A stretch of DNA of 64,000 nt from Marisa cornuarietis (taxonomy: Eukaryota; Mollusca; Gastropoda; Architaenioglossa; Ampullariidae). The DNA lies in contig SMMW01000516.1 of assembly GCA_004794655.1 (NCBI GenBank), positions 1 through 64,000 on the forward strand, read 5' to 3'. The stretch's first letter is position 1; the number at the start of each line of letters is the position of its first letter. A program made the position numbers and the translations under genes. The notes under the pieces were generated by a model that saw only the letters and a list, made by a program, of their open reading frames with translations, was not told the origin of the DNA and ran no database searches. Shown piece by piece: positions 1 to 11,030 of the stretch.

Positions 1-28
1 GATGATGATGATGATGATGATGATGATG
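1..28. repeat. (GAT)n microsatellite, left flank of the giant transposon
   Basis: Pure GAT repeat that abuts the first base (C29) of the terminal inverted repeat. The same repeat resumes immediately after the other end at 19,875, so the transposon is inserted inside a GAT microsatellite. The window starts inside this tract, so unique flanking DNA is not visible. Confidence 0.9.
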
Positions 29-169
29 CACCTTATTGTCCTGACTAAATCCGCACTCAGAGTGGGTAAAATACCGCCAGCATACGGCACTCAGTACACC
101 GTATTCTCCTATCCTAAGTATATGTCACGTGACAGTAGTTTACCAATCAAAAGCTACGTCAGCTAAATA
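29..169 (+). repeat. Left terminal inverted repeat
   Basis: 141 bp, matching the reverse complement of 19,734-19,874 with no mismatch that I could find. It contains the 8-bp palindrome TCACGTGA (an E-box-like site) near 126-133. The last matching base is at 169, after which the two ends diverge. Confidence 0.95.
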
Positions 170-849
170 AATAAAATAAATAAATAAACAAGACGGGCGT
201 TGGAATGACCACCGCCACAACTAAGCACAATATAATATACTTTGATATTTCAAACTGCCACACGATGTTCCATATTACCATGGATGCAACATAATAAGGA
301 ATTTTTCTAAAATGAAAGGATTTGGTCTTAAAATATATTTTAAATAAAATACTTCAAAATAAATCATAAAATAGATCATAAAATCAGTTTCCAAAATTGC
401 AAAAAATATCATTAGAACAACAGTAAGGAATCACTATTCGGGGGGGGGGGATGGTACTTAAAAAGTCCCATTATTTCGTTTCGCCCAGCATTCTCGTATC
501 CTAAGAATATGTCACGTGACAGTAGTTTACCAATCAAAAGCTACGTCAGCTAAATAAATAAAATAAATAAACAAGATGGGTTGTTGGAATGAACACCGCC
601 ATAACTAAGCACAGTATAATATACTTTGATATTTCATTAGCCCAATGTTTCGTATTACCATATGGATGCAACGTAATAAGGACCTTTCTTAAATGAAAGG
701 CGATTTGGTCTTAAAATATACTTTAAAATAAATCATGAAACAGTTTATAAAATCAGTTTCCAAAATTGCAAAAAAGTTCATTAGAACAATAGTAAGAATC
801 ACTAATTTGGGGTGTTTTTTTGGGGGTACCTAAAAAGTTCCATTATTCG
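103..849 (+). repeat. Two tandem subterminal repeats, about 370 bp each
   Basis: Unit 1 (about 103-479) and unit 2 (about 490-849) share the order of landmarks: ATCCTAAG, TCACGTGACAGTAG, CTACGTCAGC, AATATACTTTGATATTTC, TTTGGTCTTAAAATATA and a final AAAAAGT(C/T)CCATTATT. They differ by many substitutions and small indels. Unit 1 starts inside the TIR, so unit 2 carries an internal second copy of the inner third of the TIR. No equivalent duplication is seen at the right end. Short ORFs here are not convincing. Confidence 0.85.
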
Positions 850-1072
850 CATGTTGGGGTGGGTAGGGGTACTAGGCAAAAACCTTTGCGTCGTCTGCAG
901 AGACTGCAAACGAAAGCGCTTTCGCCCTGTCAAAAGCAATTTCGGAACGTGTTTACAATAGCATATTACTAACACACGATTGGGATATGTCGGAATCACC
1001 GTTTAAACGTTTGATCTGGCTAACGCCAAGGACTGTAACTCTCAGGAGATGCTATTCGCGCCATTTTGCAAA

Positions 1073-4000
1073 ATGAGGCCGAAGCGAGGAAATGTAAGAA
1101 AATAGAGCATACCAATGTGATCTATTGGAACTAATAAATTAAGCTGTAATGTAATGTAAGGACTAATAAATGAGGCGTTAATGTATGTATTGTAGAAGAC
1201 TGGCTATAATGACAATTTCTTCTAATGCATGGGTAAACCATGGAGTGGGCATGTGCTCATGATCATACACTTTTATGTACGCATAAAAAATTACTCTTAC
1301 AAACATTTTCAATACAAACATATTACTTCTGACTTGTGTGATAATGTGAAAATCGAGTGGAAATGTAAATGAAATATTTTCATTAAAATTTGGTTTCAGA
1401 AATCAGTCTGGGGATTTAGACGAAGCACTGCGCTGACAGTGTTCGTCAAACGTCTGAAGCGGCAGGAGGGTGAAAGTAAGCATCCCATTTTAGTACCACT
1501 TTAACCTACAATGTCTGTCGAAAATCAGGTACTTTTTCTAAGCCACCATCCATCCCAAAATTAATGGTTTAATAGTTTGGATGATATGCAAATTTCTGAT
1601 TTTTGAATTAACTTTTTTCACTTATTTACAGGCAATATAGAGTTTCTTGCAAGAGGGAGGACAGAGTTTGCTGCTCTCTCCCCTCTCGAGAAAGGGAAAT
1701 TGGCGGCAGAAGCTGCAGCCCCTGCCATACCAAAGACTTCTTCAGAGAAGCAAAGTTTTATGGTTCACTTGTGCCGACAACTGAACAAAGTGGTAATTGT
1801 TCACCTCATCGCTTTCGCACTGGCATGAAATCTACATAATTGCCTCTCTCCTTTGGTTCACTATGTATTGATAAGTGTTAGGTTACAGAGGTGTACTGTG
1901 AGTTTACTTGCAATCCAATAGTGAGGATATATAGATGAATCTGTTGTGTTCATGGTCTTGCCCCAATTCACCTGTCAGATCTTATGTTGCCATGCCAACC
2001 TTGCAGATCAGTTCGCTCAGCCCACGCTGGTTTTCTCTCAGTTTTAATATCAGAGCTGTATGTTCATGTATGTTTTTCTTGTTTGTACTCAATTTTGACA
2101 GCTACATCACCCAGTGGCCTCTTTCACTGCCCTTGGTCTGTTGTGAATTGCATCAATGTCGCCATGCGTCAACCTTGCAGATCAGTTCGCTCAGCCGACG
2201 ATGGTTTTCTCTCAGTTTTAATATCAGTTTTAATATGTTCATGTATGTTTTTCTTGTTTGTACTCAATTTTGACAGCTACATCACCCAGTTGCGGCCCTA
2301 TGCTCCACTGGGAGCGTACAGGAATAATAAGAAGAAGACATCACCCAGTGGCCTCTTTCACTGCCCTTAGTCTGTTGTGAAGTGCATCAATGTCGCCTCC
2401 ATGTGGGGAACCACACTATATGAATTCTATTATTATTTCTTTCCAGGAGGCTTTTGTTAAACAGATGGGCGGGCGCTGCTTCTTCGAGATTTATCTCGAA
2501 GATTGCCACTATGTTGTGCCACATAATGCCAGAAGGGAGGAACAGGCAACAACAGTAAGATCCAAAAGCACAGATGTCCGCTCATCTGTGCAACAAATTT
2601 TCAACAGGGCATATGGTGAGAAAGTGTCATATTTTATCCCTCGGAAAATGTAAAAAAAAATCTATGCAATGAGAGGCATGCTTTTCTGTTTTCTTAAAGG
2701 TCTCACACTATAGGGGAACTGCAGTTAGTCTGACAGGCAATATTTTTGCTTTTCTGACACACAGAGTCAGTACAGAAAAAAACGAGGAAAATAATACTTT
2801 CTTCATTTCTAGTACATGTGGCATGGGTTAGGAAAATGCCCTAGAAACTGTGCGGACAGAACTTAGGTCTTATACTGTTTTGGGGTACGAGATAGACAGT
2901 GTTAGAGTATCACAATTGTTTGAGGAAAAGGAGTTGCTTTTAAAAGAAGTAGAAGAGTTACAAGTTCGCAATATGTATTTATTGACTTGTGCAAGATTTT
3001 TAGATCTTTTTATCTGACCTGTGAATGTTTGATTTCAGGCAGAGCACTGGGGAAAGAGAGGGAAGTTGCCTTTCCCTATAAAAAACACTCTCTGGCACCT
3101 GTAGTTGAGATTACAGGTATGCCAGAGGGCGTAGAATTCAAAGACCCCTGTACAATTGGGGTTCCAAAATTAGAAAAAATATTTGCCAATAAGGCTAAAA
3201 TTAAAATGACTCTGCTATCACCAAGGTAATTTTTCATGGTTTTCTTGGTAAATTGTACAGCAGAATAAGAGTGTTAAACAAAATGGGAATGCTTGGGTAC
3301 ATTTGCTGGAAGTGTATACTTTGAGATAATATGCTATTGTACCAGTAATAATTTACTTGGACAACTGTGTTCCATGGCAATTAAGAATTTTGTCAAATAA
3401 CTAAAGAATCGTGAATTGTTTACCTTATGAATATATCCTCATGGGCCTGCCCATCCCTAAAAGTAGCTGTGGAGACAAAAGCCCAATCATAACTTTATAA
3501 TTGCTTCATTTTGATGCCAGATTTATGGTGCTCTAATGAATTTTTATGTCTAATGTAAATGCTATCGGTGGGCAGTGCTGATGAAGGCCAGCCTCAGGAT
3601 CTTGCCGAAGAAATGTAAGTAAATTTCACTACGACAAATTATAAAATACAATTGATGTGAAAATAGCAACCGTGGCTTTCTTTTCAGTAATTGGTACTAG
3701 CAAAAAGGATCAAAAAGTAAGAGATGGCATCATGCATAACTCTACGGTTCCTTCAGTTTCAAGCCCCATTTATGGTACAATGATGTATCCCATCTGACAC
3801 AAGTGTGATTATTGTGCAGTGTTGCCGAAGAGCTGCCATCCTCGGCAGTGGAACACCCTGTGTGAGTATATTTGAATACAGTACATTGTAGCAGTGGGAT
3901 TTTAGAGACAAATATAACAGGACCAACATGAGCAATGTAGGGTCCCAATGGGCCTGCCCATCCCTAAAAGTAGCTGGGTAAACAAGAGCCCAATCATAAC

Positions 4001-6438
4001 TTTATAATTGCTTTATCTTGATGCCAGATTTATGGTGCTCTTATGAATTTTATCTCTAATGTAAATGCTATCGGTGGGCAGTGCTGATGGAGGCCAGCCT
4101 CAGGATCTTGCCAAAGAAATGTAAGTAAATTTCACTACAACAAATTATAAAATACAATTTATGTAAAAATAGCAACCGTGGCTTTCTTTTCAGTAATTGG
4201 TACTAACAAAAAGATCAAAAAGTAAGAGATGGCATCATGCATAACTCTATGGTTCTTCAGTTTCAAGCCCCATTTATGGTACAATGATGTATCCCATCTG
4301 ACACAAGTGTTATTATTGTGCAGTGTTGCCAAAGAGCTGCCATCCTCGGCAGTGGAACACCCTGTGTGAGTATATTTGAATACAGTACATTGTAGCAGTG
4401 GGATTTTAGAGACAAATATAACAGGACCAACATGAGCAATGTAGGGTCCCAATGGGCCTACCCATCCCTAAAAGTAGCTGGGGAAACAAGAGCCCAATCA
4501 TAACTTTATAATTGCTTCATTTTGATGCCAGATTTATGGTGCTCTAATGAATTTTATGTCTAATGTAAATGCTGTCGGTGGGCAGTGCTGATGGAGGCCA
4601 GCCTCAGGATCTTGCCAAAGAAATGTAAGTAAATTTCACTACAACAAATTATAAAATACAATTTATGTAAAAATAGCAACCGTGGCTTTCTTTTCAGTAA
4701 TTGGTACTAACAAAAATGATCAAAAAGTAAGAGATGGCATCATGCATAACTCTATGGTTTCTTCAGTTTCAAGCCCCATTTATGGTACAATGATGTATCC
4801 CATCTGACACAAGTGTTATTATTGTGCAGTGTTGCCGAAGAGCTGCCATCCTCGGCAGTGGAACACCCTGTGTGAGTATATTTGAATACAGTACATTGTA
4901 GCAGTGGGATTTTAGAGACAAATATAACAGGACCAACATGAGCAATGTAGGGTCCCAATGGGCCTGCCTATCCCTAAAAGTAGCTGGGGAAACAAGAGCC
5001 CAATCATAAATTTATAATTGCTTCATTTTGATGCCAGATTTATGGTGCTCTAATGAATTTTATGTAAATGCTATCAGTGTACCGAGAACTTGTATTTTTG
5101 TATTTATCACATTTACAATCTCCCTGGAGGAATGTATGATTGATTAGCATTTTTTGCAGAACTTTTGAGATTCTAAATTTACTCAGAAAATTAGGTCTAG
5201 TGATTTATATTGATCATATTGTTTTCTTTTCTGACCAGGCAACCACAGCTGGCACCGACCAACCTTGTGAACCTTAGTAAGGCAACTGATTTTTTAAGAA
5301 AGAAATCAAAAATGAAATGTATCTATGAAAAGATTTGTCTGTTGTTAGTTCCATCTTGTTTAAAAAAACATTTATCTTGATTATGTCGAAGCAGAGAAAT
5401 ACTTGTAGGATAAAATGTCTAAGATTAGCTAAACAGATCACTGTTGTGCTGCCCATCAGCAGTTCCAAATGCTGTGACAGCATCAAATGTAAACAAGAAA
5501 CACCCTGTTGTAGTCATGTCGGCATCATGAGAATGTAAACCAACACAGGCTTTGTCGTCACAATGTTCAGGCTACTGGTTTGTTACCTCATGAAGGTGAA
5601 ATTTGATAGGTCTTTTATGAATTAAACCGATGTCTTATAGTAAGTATTGTGCAGGGCAGACATTGATAAAATCATTCCTTTCTGGAAGCTTTTCACCTCT
5701 GGTTATTCATTTGTGTGTAGGTGCAGTCACGAATCTTGCAAAGCACCACCAAAACCAGCAATCGGGGGGAAAAAGGGGAGGAAAAGGTAATAATTCTTTG
5801 TCAATATATTTTAAAAGGACATATTTTACAACTGTTCCACTTTTATGGCTGACTGTAACGGCAAGTGCAGTGATGTACATATCTTCTCAGTTGATAATGG
5901 ACAATGTCCATTGTGCATAAGTCCACAGCCTTATTCAGCCACATTCATTTTTCCTAGCAACAAATATATTATTCAGATGCCAGCAGTATTTTAGTTGATT
6001 CTGAATCACAACTCTTATTTCATGTTATTGTGCAGGATCCAGAACTCTATGGACAGCAGCAGAAGTACTAGCTGTCCAGCAGTACTTCAGTCAAGAGTTG
6101 GCTGGGCTGAAGCCAGTGACAAGGAGCAATATTGACAGCTTTTTGGCACAACAGACAGCAGTCAAAAGGACTTCTTTTGCACTGGGAAATTATTTGTTAA
6201 GGAACAGGTAATTGCAACACTTAACCATGTCAGCTAATCAGTCAAGGGCATGTATCAGCATGAGCCTCTATAGGCAGATGAAAAAGAGTATGTTATGGCA
6301 TTGGTGCCAGCTGCACTAAGAATGTCTAAAAATGGTAGATGATGTTCGTTTCTTGGTAAAGCTTGGAACAAAGTCTTGGTAAAAATTTCACCTTTAACTT
6401 AATGTTTCAGGAAGAAAAGCAGACCTAACAATCAGTAG
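1073..6438 (+). CDS. Transposon-borne GTF2I-like repeat protein (15 exons, 386 aa)
   Basis: Not a gene I know by name. Proposed coding exons: 1073-1093, 1400-1475, 1632-1792, 2447-2615, 3039-3225, 3576-3614, 3820-3861, 4082-4120, 4324-4365, 4586-4624, 4830-4871, 5239-5276, 5721-5786, 6036-6207, 6411-6438. All have GT-AG borders, and phases match at every junction (1,161 nt). Residues ~8-86 are basic, then Ala/Glu-rich. Residues ~128-204 form a GTF2I-like repeat: VQQIFNRAYGRALG, then FPYKK, then ITGMPEGVEFKDP, then IGVPKLEKIFANKAKIK. This is the hallmark DNA-binding unit of TFII-I proteins. Residues 205-285 are three copies of a 27-aa acidic linker. Residues ~322-377 are helical with a SANT/Myb-like look (LWTAAEVLAVQQYF...). 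It probably binds DNA in the nucleus and may assist transposition or silence the element; that role is inference. The first exon is the least certain. Confidence 0.75.
1984..2395 (+). repeat. Intronic tandem duplication, roughly 180-235 bp unit
   Basis: The blocks CCAACCTTGCAGATCAGTTC, GTTTTCTCTCAGTTTTAATA and TACATCACCCAGTGGCCTC occur twice or, in part, three times between about 1,984 and 2,395. It lies in the intron before exon 2447-2615 of the GTF2I-like gene. The overlapping ORFs are by-products of the repeat. Confidence 0.75.
3039..3225 (+). other. Exon encoding the core of the GTF2I-like repeat
   Basis: This exon supplies the diagnostic half of the repeat: a basic/aromatic FPYKK stretch, the turn ITGMPEGVEFKDP and the helix IGVPKLEKIFANKAKIK. 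Vertebrate TFII-I repeats have the same order (VPY, GLPEG-PF-P, YGIP-LEKIL-----IKF). The preceding exon (2447-2615) gives the N-terminal helix ending NRAYG, and the splice falls within that glycine codon. Confidence 0.8.
3439..5077 (+). repeat. Tandem array of ~505-bp units carrying exon pairs
   Basis: The landmark ATGGGCCT(G/A)CC(C/T)ATCCCTAA recurs at about 3,441, 3,949, 4,453 and 4,959, so there are three full units and one partial unit. Each full unit holds two mini-exons, of 39 nt (…GCAG|TGCTGATG…AAAT|GTAAGT) and 42 nt (…GTGCAG|TGTTGCC…CCTGT|GTGAGT). Both lengths are multiples of three and phase is kept, so each unit adds 27 residues. Units are nearly identical, which points to recent amplification or gene conversion. 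Confidence 0.9.
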
Positions 6439-6929
6439 CAGACTACAGCAGCTTGTTACTGATGATGCTTGAGGTGTTTTCCAACACTGTCTGCTGCTGG
6501 GCATTTTGTACTTTAAAGACTTACAGTTTTAATTGACATGTGCCATCTGTTTAACAAAGCTGACTGATGGGGCTTCTTTCTGGGTACTTAAACTCTTTTC
6601 CTTTTGTATTTAATTTCATAATGTACATACACATACACCATGGACATTAATATACGTATAATATACCAGTAGACAGTATACTGATGATACACAGGAGAAA
6701 TACAATATTTGGCATTGTGGGACTGAAAATAAATAAAAAAGACAGACAAAACAAACCTAATACACACAAGGCATATGGTCACTTTCAGTAGCAAAAACAA
6801 GCAGTTCATTACAGTATGTATATTTATGCACACTTCCCAGAGAAGATCAGGCAAATGCAGGAGAAAAATTGATAACAGCAAGAATGTCTCACAAATATTT
6901 GATGCATATAAAAGCCATTGTTGATTATT
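6439..6929. other. 3' flank of the GTF2I-like gene, no gene seen
   Basis: AT-rich sequence after the TAG stop. No convincing exon or repeat was found, only a low-complexity minus-strand ORF. It is probably 3' UTR plus spacer. Confidence 0.5.
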
Positions 6930-7590
6930 TTTCCCTCTTTAGTAGCTGTCGATTACATGATGCTCTGTGTGTTCTTCATGGTGTTGGTGTCTGCACGAAA
7001 GCACATTTTCTTGTTGATATGCTTTGAGCCTATTACAGGAGAAAACCTATATATCGTATTGTATGATTATTATTTTAATTTTGTAATATGAAGGTTGTGA
7101 CACTTGTTGTGTACCTGTGTGAATATGAGATAGTAGTGGGTTTGGGTTGTGTGGGTATTAATGAGGATATGTTATGAACTGATTATTTGGTATTGCAATT
7201 ATATTCTAATTAAATGTATGACATGGTAAATAGGTTATAAATGTGGGTGGTTATTCATTTTTAATAGGTCTGTATGATTAAATTCTTTTGTGGCATGTGT
7301 TTGTGCAAAAGTGCTCTCCCGGATTCATCATAAATGCAAGAATTGTCATTTTAGTGCCCTTTTATGTATTTGATAGAATAAAAAAATTGTCTCAATTATT
7401 GCTTTATATCTTGCCTATCCAACTGAAGAATGAAAGATGATCATTTTCATGGCTTGTCAAATAAGAGCAAGCATACTGTATCATATAATCTTCATTCCAT
7501 GGTTCATCTTGCTGTGTGTCGTGCTGAAAGCCAGGTCAAGTCATAGAGAACGCAGTTCTTACTGGTAGCTTGTCCTTGAATGATTCCCTT
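6930..7590 (+). repeat. Left arm of the central ~650-bp inverted repeat
   Basis: Matches the reverse complement of about 10,383-11,030 with many substitutions and indels. Shared blocks include ACAGGAGAAAACC, ATTTTAATTTTGTAATATGA, TTATATCTTGCCTATCCAA and TTCATTCCATGGTTCATCTT. The arms are visibly less alike than the TIRs, so they are older or evolve faster. Confidence 0.85.
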
Positions 7591-7824
7591 GAGTTCGGCG
7601 GACATATCAGTGGGTTGTTGCTATGTCTAAAGTTGATGATGGTTGAGAAAAGGAGGTGTTTTGGTGTCTGGTCTTCAGAGTATCCTCTGCTCTGGCGCTT
7701 TCGGGCAGCAATGTTCGGTTTAGAGGAAGAAAGTGACAGTCTGGTATGCTGGACTGAGGAATGGAGTGGGTTTTAGTCCGTGTTCATGACACAGTAACCA
7801 AACATACATGTAATATAATAAACA
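7591..7824. other. Unclassified sequence next to the LINE fragment
   Basis: About 230 bp between the inverted-repeat arm and the LINE fragment. A 68-aa plus-strand ORF here has no recognisable motif. It is possibly the LINE 3' UTR on the minus strand. Confidence 0.3.
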
Positions 7825-8480
7825 TTAAATACATTGTGAGCACAAGATGCAGAGAAGCATGAAGTAGGCATATGTACACATATGATATGTACGTAGATAA
7901 ACAGAACATCTGAGGACATGCCTGTCATCACGAAGAAGTGCAGACACTCTCAGAAATGTCTGCCTGTTATATAGAGACTGAAGAGTAGTTTGGGCTGTCC
8001 CAATGACTTTTGAGCAGGTGGATATCACACGATGTAGGCTGCTCTTGTCCTTCACCGATAAACTGTTGTAGAAACAGATAAACGAGAAGGACAGCACGCT
8101 CTCTATGTGCGATCTGTAAAAAAGCTGAAGAAATTGGTGGGAGACAGAGAAAAACTTCAGCTTCCGGAGAAGGTAGAGGCGCTGCTGAGCCTTCTTCACG
8201 ACAGGTTGGATGTTGACATCCCAGTTAAGTCGCCTGTGGAAGATCATGCCCAGGTATTTATTTAAAAGCAGGAACAATTTCCACCTCCTTGTCGTGGACA
8301 ACACTTACGGGATTTGGTGAAGAATTTCGACGGAAATCAAAGACCATCTCTTTGGTCTTACTCACATTAAGTTCTCAGAAATTCTCATCAAAGCTACACC
8401 ATGGGTATCTGCTGGCCCGCTACGGAGAGACAGCAGTCCTGTGTCATCAGAGAATTAGACGAGGTATTGACCCTCATGGT
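7825..8480 (-). pseudogene. LINE reverse-transcriptase C-terminal fragment
   Basis: Read on the minus strand, the segment gives ELNVSKTKEMVFDFRR, then YLGMIFHRRLNW, then VKKAQQRLYLLRKLK and FYRSHIESVLSFSF. This run of motifs is characteristic of the thumb and C-terminal part of CR1/L2-clade LINE reverse transcriptases. The frame shifts near 8,300, and the upstream RT core and downstream HPL-type tail are missing, so it is dead. It lies between the central inverted-repeat arms. Confidence 0.85.
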
Positions 8481-9290
8481 TAATGCGACAACTGTTGGTA
8501 TACAGAATAAACAGAAGCGGGGATCAAACAGCCTTGAGGTGCGCGCGTGTATACACACAATCACATATTACACAGCAGCAGCACCGCATAGCACACAGCA
8601 CAATCACATATTAATCCGGAATTTGTTTTCAGGGGCGGATCAGCACTCCGGCGGGAAGGTGGGTGGGGGTTGGTAACTTCTAGACATTAAGTTGTATGAG
8701 AGATGGCCAGTGTCGTAATGGGGACGAAGGGCGCAGCATGGCTCGTAGATGCAGCGGCTGCTAAATCGCAGCCTGTCTTAGGTAATGGTGAGGTGGAAAA
8801 CCCATCCAAGCTTTGACCAACCATTTCCTCTGCATTGGACATCGGTGTCGACCTACGTTTCCCATCCAAGATACCATGAAGGACGATTTTAGACAATATT
8901 CTCGATCTAGATTACATGACTGTGCCAGACATGCTTGCGCCGCTTCACTGTTAAGAGAGAGGGTTTCTGCATCATCCTAGGTGGCAATTAACCATGCTCT
9001 GAACAGAGTAAACGCTTTTGCGCTCACTGTAGGAGATTAGCACTGTACGAACAGGCTCCTCGGGCACTGTCACAGATGTGTGCAATATGAGAGAGTGAGT
9101 AGGTTCGCGATTGTGGTGAGTATAGCGAGTGTGAGTAGACCCTAGTGCTTTCCGCTTGCGTCGGCATCGCGCTAAATGACGTAACGCATAATTTACGTGA
9201 GGTGAGAAGCGCTTAAGAAGGGTACCAGACTTCATTTGCTCCAGTGTCACGAACAGATTATGGAGGGCAGGTCTATACGAAAGCATAAAA
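8481..9290. other. No gene seen
   Basis: Short ORFs only on both strands, none with a recognisable domain or good splice support. The base composition is more balanced than that of the flanking AT-rich arms, so it may be imported repeat sequence. Confidence 0.35.
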
Positions 9291-9293
9291 CAT

Positions 9294-9690
9294 TGTTAGG
9301 ATTTAGGGTTGCGATGTGTCATCAGGGTTGGGGTTATGCCGTGGGACTAGGATGAGGGCTTAGAGTTACGGTGTCCCTAGGGTTAGGATTTAGGGTTAGG
9401 GTTAGGTTTTAGGGTTAGGGTGAGGGTTAATGTTTGGGGTTAGTGGTTATGGGTAAGGATGAGGGTGAGGGTTATGATGTGTGACTAGGGTTAGGGTTTC
9501 GAGTTTGGTTGTTACTAGAGGGAGGATTTAGAGTTAGGGTTATGCTGTTTCACAATTGTTAGGAATCAGAGAGGGTGTGTCACTAGGGTTAGGGTTATTC
9601 TGTCCCCAGGAGTTAAGGTTTAGGTCTATGCTGTGTCACCAGTGCTTAGGGTCAGGCTTTAGGGTTATACTTAGGGTTCCAGAACATAGA
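9294..9690 (+). repeat. Degenerate telomere-like (TTAGGG)n array
   Basis: About 400 bp dominated by TTAGGG, TTAGGGTTAGGGTTAGG and variants (GGGTTAT, GAGGGTTA, TTTAGGG), mixed with a loosely repeated TGTGTCAC(C/T)AG-type spacer. It is strongly diverged, so it is an old interstitial telomere-like block, not a chromosome end. A short further patch (GGTTATGGTTAGGGTTAG) lies at 10,048-10,065. Confidence 0.85.
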
Positions 9691-10084
9691 ACCACATATG
9701 ATGACGTGAGTTTTAGATACTGTGCAGCAAACCGATGGAACTTTATCCGCTTCCATATCCGCCACCTGTATCTGCCATTGAATCGTAAAAAGTGCAATAA
9801 AGACACACGTTTTCTTTGAGCATTACTCCCAGCAATGGTCTACACAATGCTATTCCCTTAATTGCTCGTCTTCCTCTACAGAATCATGATCTCTTACTTC
9901 TTGTTTTCCGATTCCCCCTTGCGTTTCTCTTTCATTAGTCATCTTTTATCAGTCATCACTACTGCCGTTTATTTTGCCGTCCTTTATATGTTCTATATGT
10001 CTCGTTCTTGTCTTAAGGGCTAAGAGCACGCTCTTTTCGAGCTGAAGGTTATGGTTAGGGTTAGCGTAGCAGATTGTCATTTTC

Positions 10085-10276
10085 TTCCTCCTATAGCAGA
10101 GGGCAGTTAGCGCCTGTCACCAATACAGTGAAGGTTGGCTGTCCTGGGTTCAGCTCTCGTCTCAAGCGCGCTGTTTTTTCTCTGTATGTGGCATCTGTTT
10201 ACAGGGCTGACTGCCTTACCGTTGTCTAGCCTTAGTTGCTGACTTGCCGTAAAACACCAATTCCCCCACCACCACC
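10085..10276 (+). mobile_element. tRNA-derived SINE, copy 1
   Basis: Shares with the copy at 28,993-29,177 the string GCGCCTGTCACCAATACAGT, the B-box-like GGGTTCAG(C/T)TCTCGTCTC, TGTTTACAGGGCTGACTGCC and the tail CGTAAAACACCAA. The 5' A-box side is mutated (GGGCAGTTAGCGCC). It lies inside the giant transposon, between the inverted-repeat arms. Confidence 0.85.
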
Positions 10277-10382
10277 TCTGAACCAACCATTGCTGCCTTA
10301 AAGCGCAAGTGCAGAAGACAGGCACAACACTAGGTACTGCTATGAACACCAGACATTAAAACACGTCATTTCCTCAACCAGG

Positions 10383-11030
10383 CATCCGATGACAAGCTAA
10401 CTGCTTACTCTATGACTGGACCTGTCTTTGGGCATGACATGACAAGATGAACCATGGAATGAAGACAAGAAATACAAGATTATATGATACAGTAGTATTT
10501 ATTTGGCATGACATGAAAATGGTCATCCTTCATTCTTTACTTGGATAGGCAAGATATAAAGCAATAGGCACACAATAATTGTGTATCATATCAAAAACAT
10601 ACAAAGCTAGCCAAAATGCCAATGACAATTGTTTATTACATTTATGAAAAACCCTGAAGAGCACGTTTGCACAAACACATGCCCAAAAAAGAATATGATC
10701 ACAGAGACCAAATTAAAAAACTTATTACCATCCACATTTATAATGTCTTTACAATTTCATATATTCACTTACAACATAATTACAATAGCAGCAGTGTATA
10801 CCAAATAATGAGTTCATAACATCATATCCTACACAGCCCAAGCCGTTACCATCTTATATTCACACAGTTACATAAAAAATTCACAACTTTCATATTACAA
10901 AATTAAAATAATTATGCAAGAAGTTGTATGGGTTTTCTCCTGTAACAGGCTTAAGGCACATCAACAAGCAAATGTGCTAACTTTCATTAAGACATCAACA
11001 CACATAGCTCGATGCAATCTAAAGAGTGAA
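10383..11030 (-). repeat. Right arm of the central inverted repeat
   Basis: Reverse-complement partner of 6,930-7,590. It lies downstream of the transposase gene just as the left arm lies downstream of the GTF2I-like gene, so both convergent genes are followed by related sequence. Confidence 0.85.

Noticed and set aside
1984..2370. Two overlapping Cys/Phe-rich ORFs
   Set aside because: They lie in an intron of the GTF2I-like gene over a tandem duplication, and their repetition reflects the DNA repeat.
3439..5077. CRISPR-like or satellite array
   Set aside because: Units are ~505 bp with in-frame exons and splice sites, in a eukaryotic intron/exon context.
9294..9690. True telomere or chromosome end
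   Set aside because: The repeats are heavily diverged and flanked on both sides by transposon sequence.
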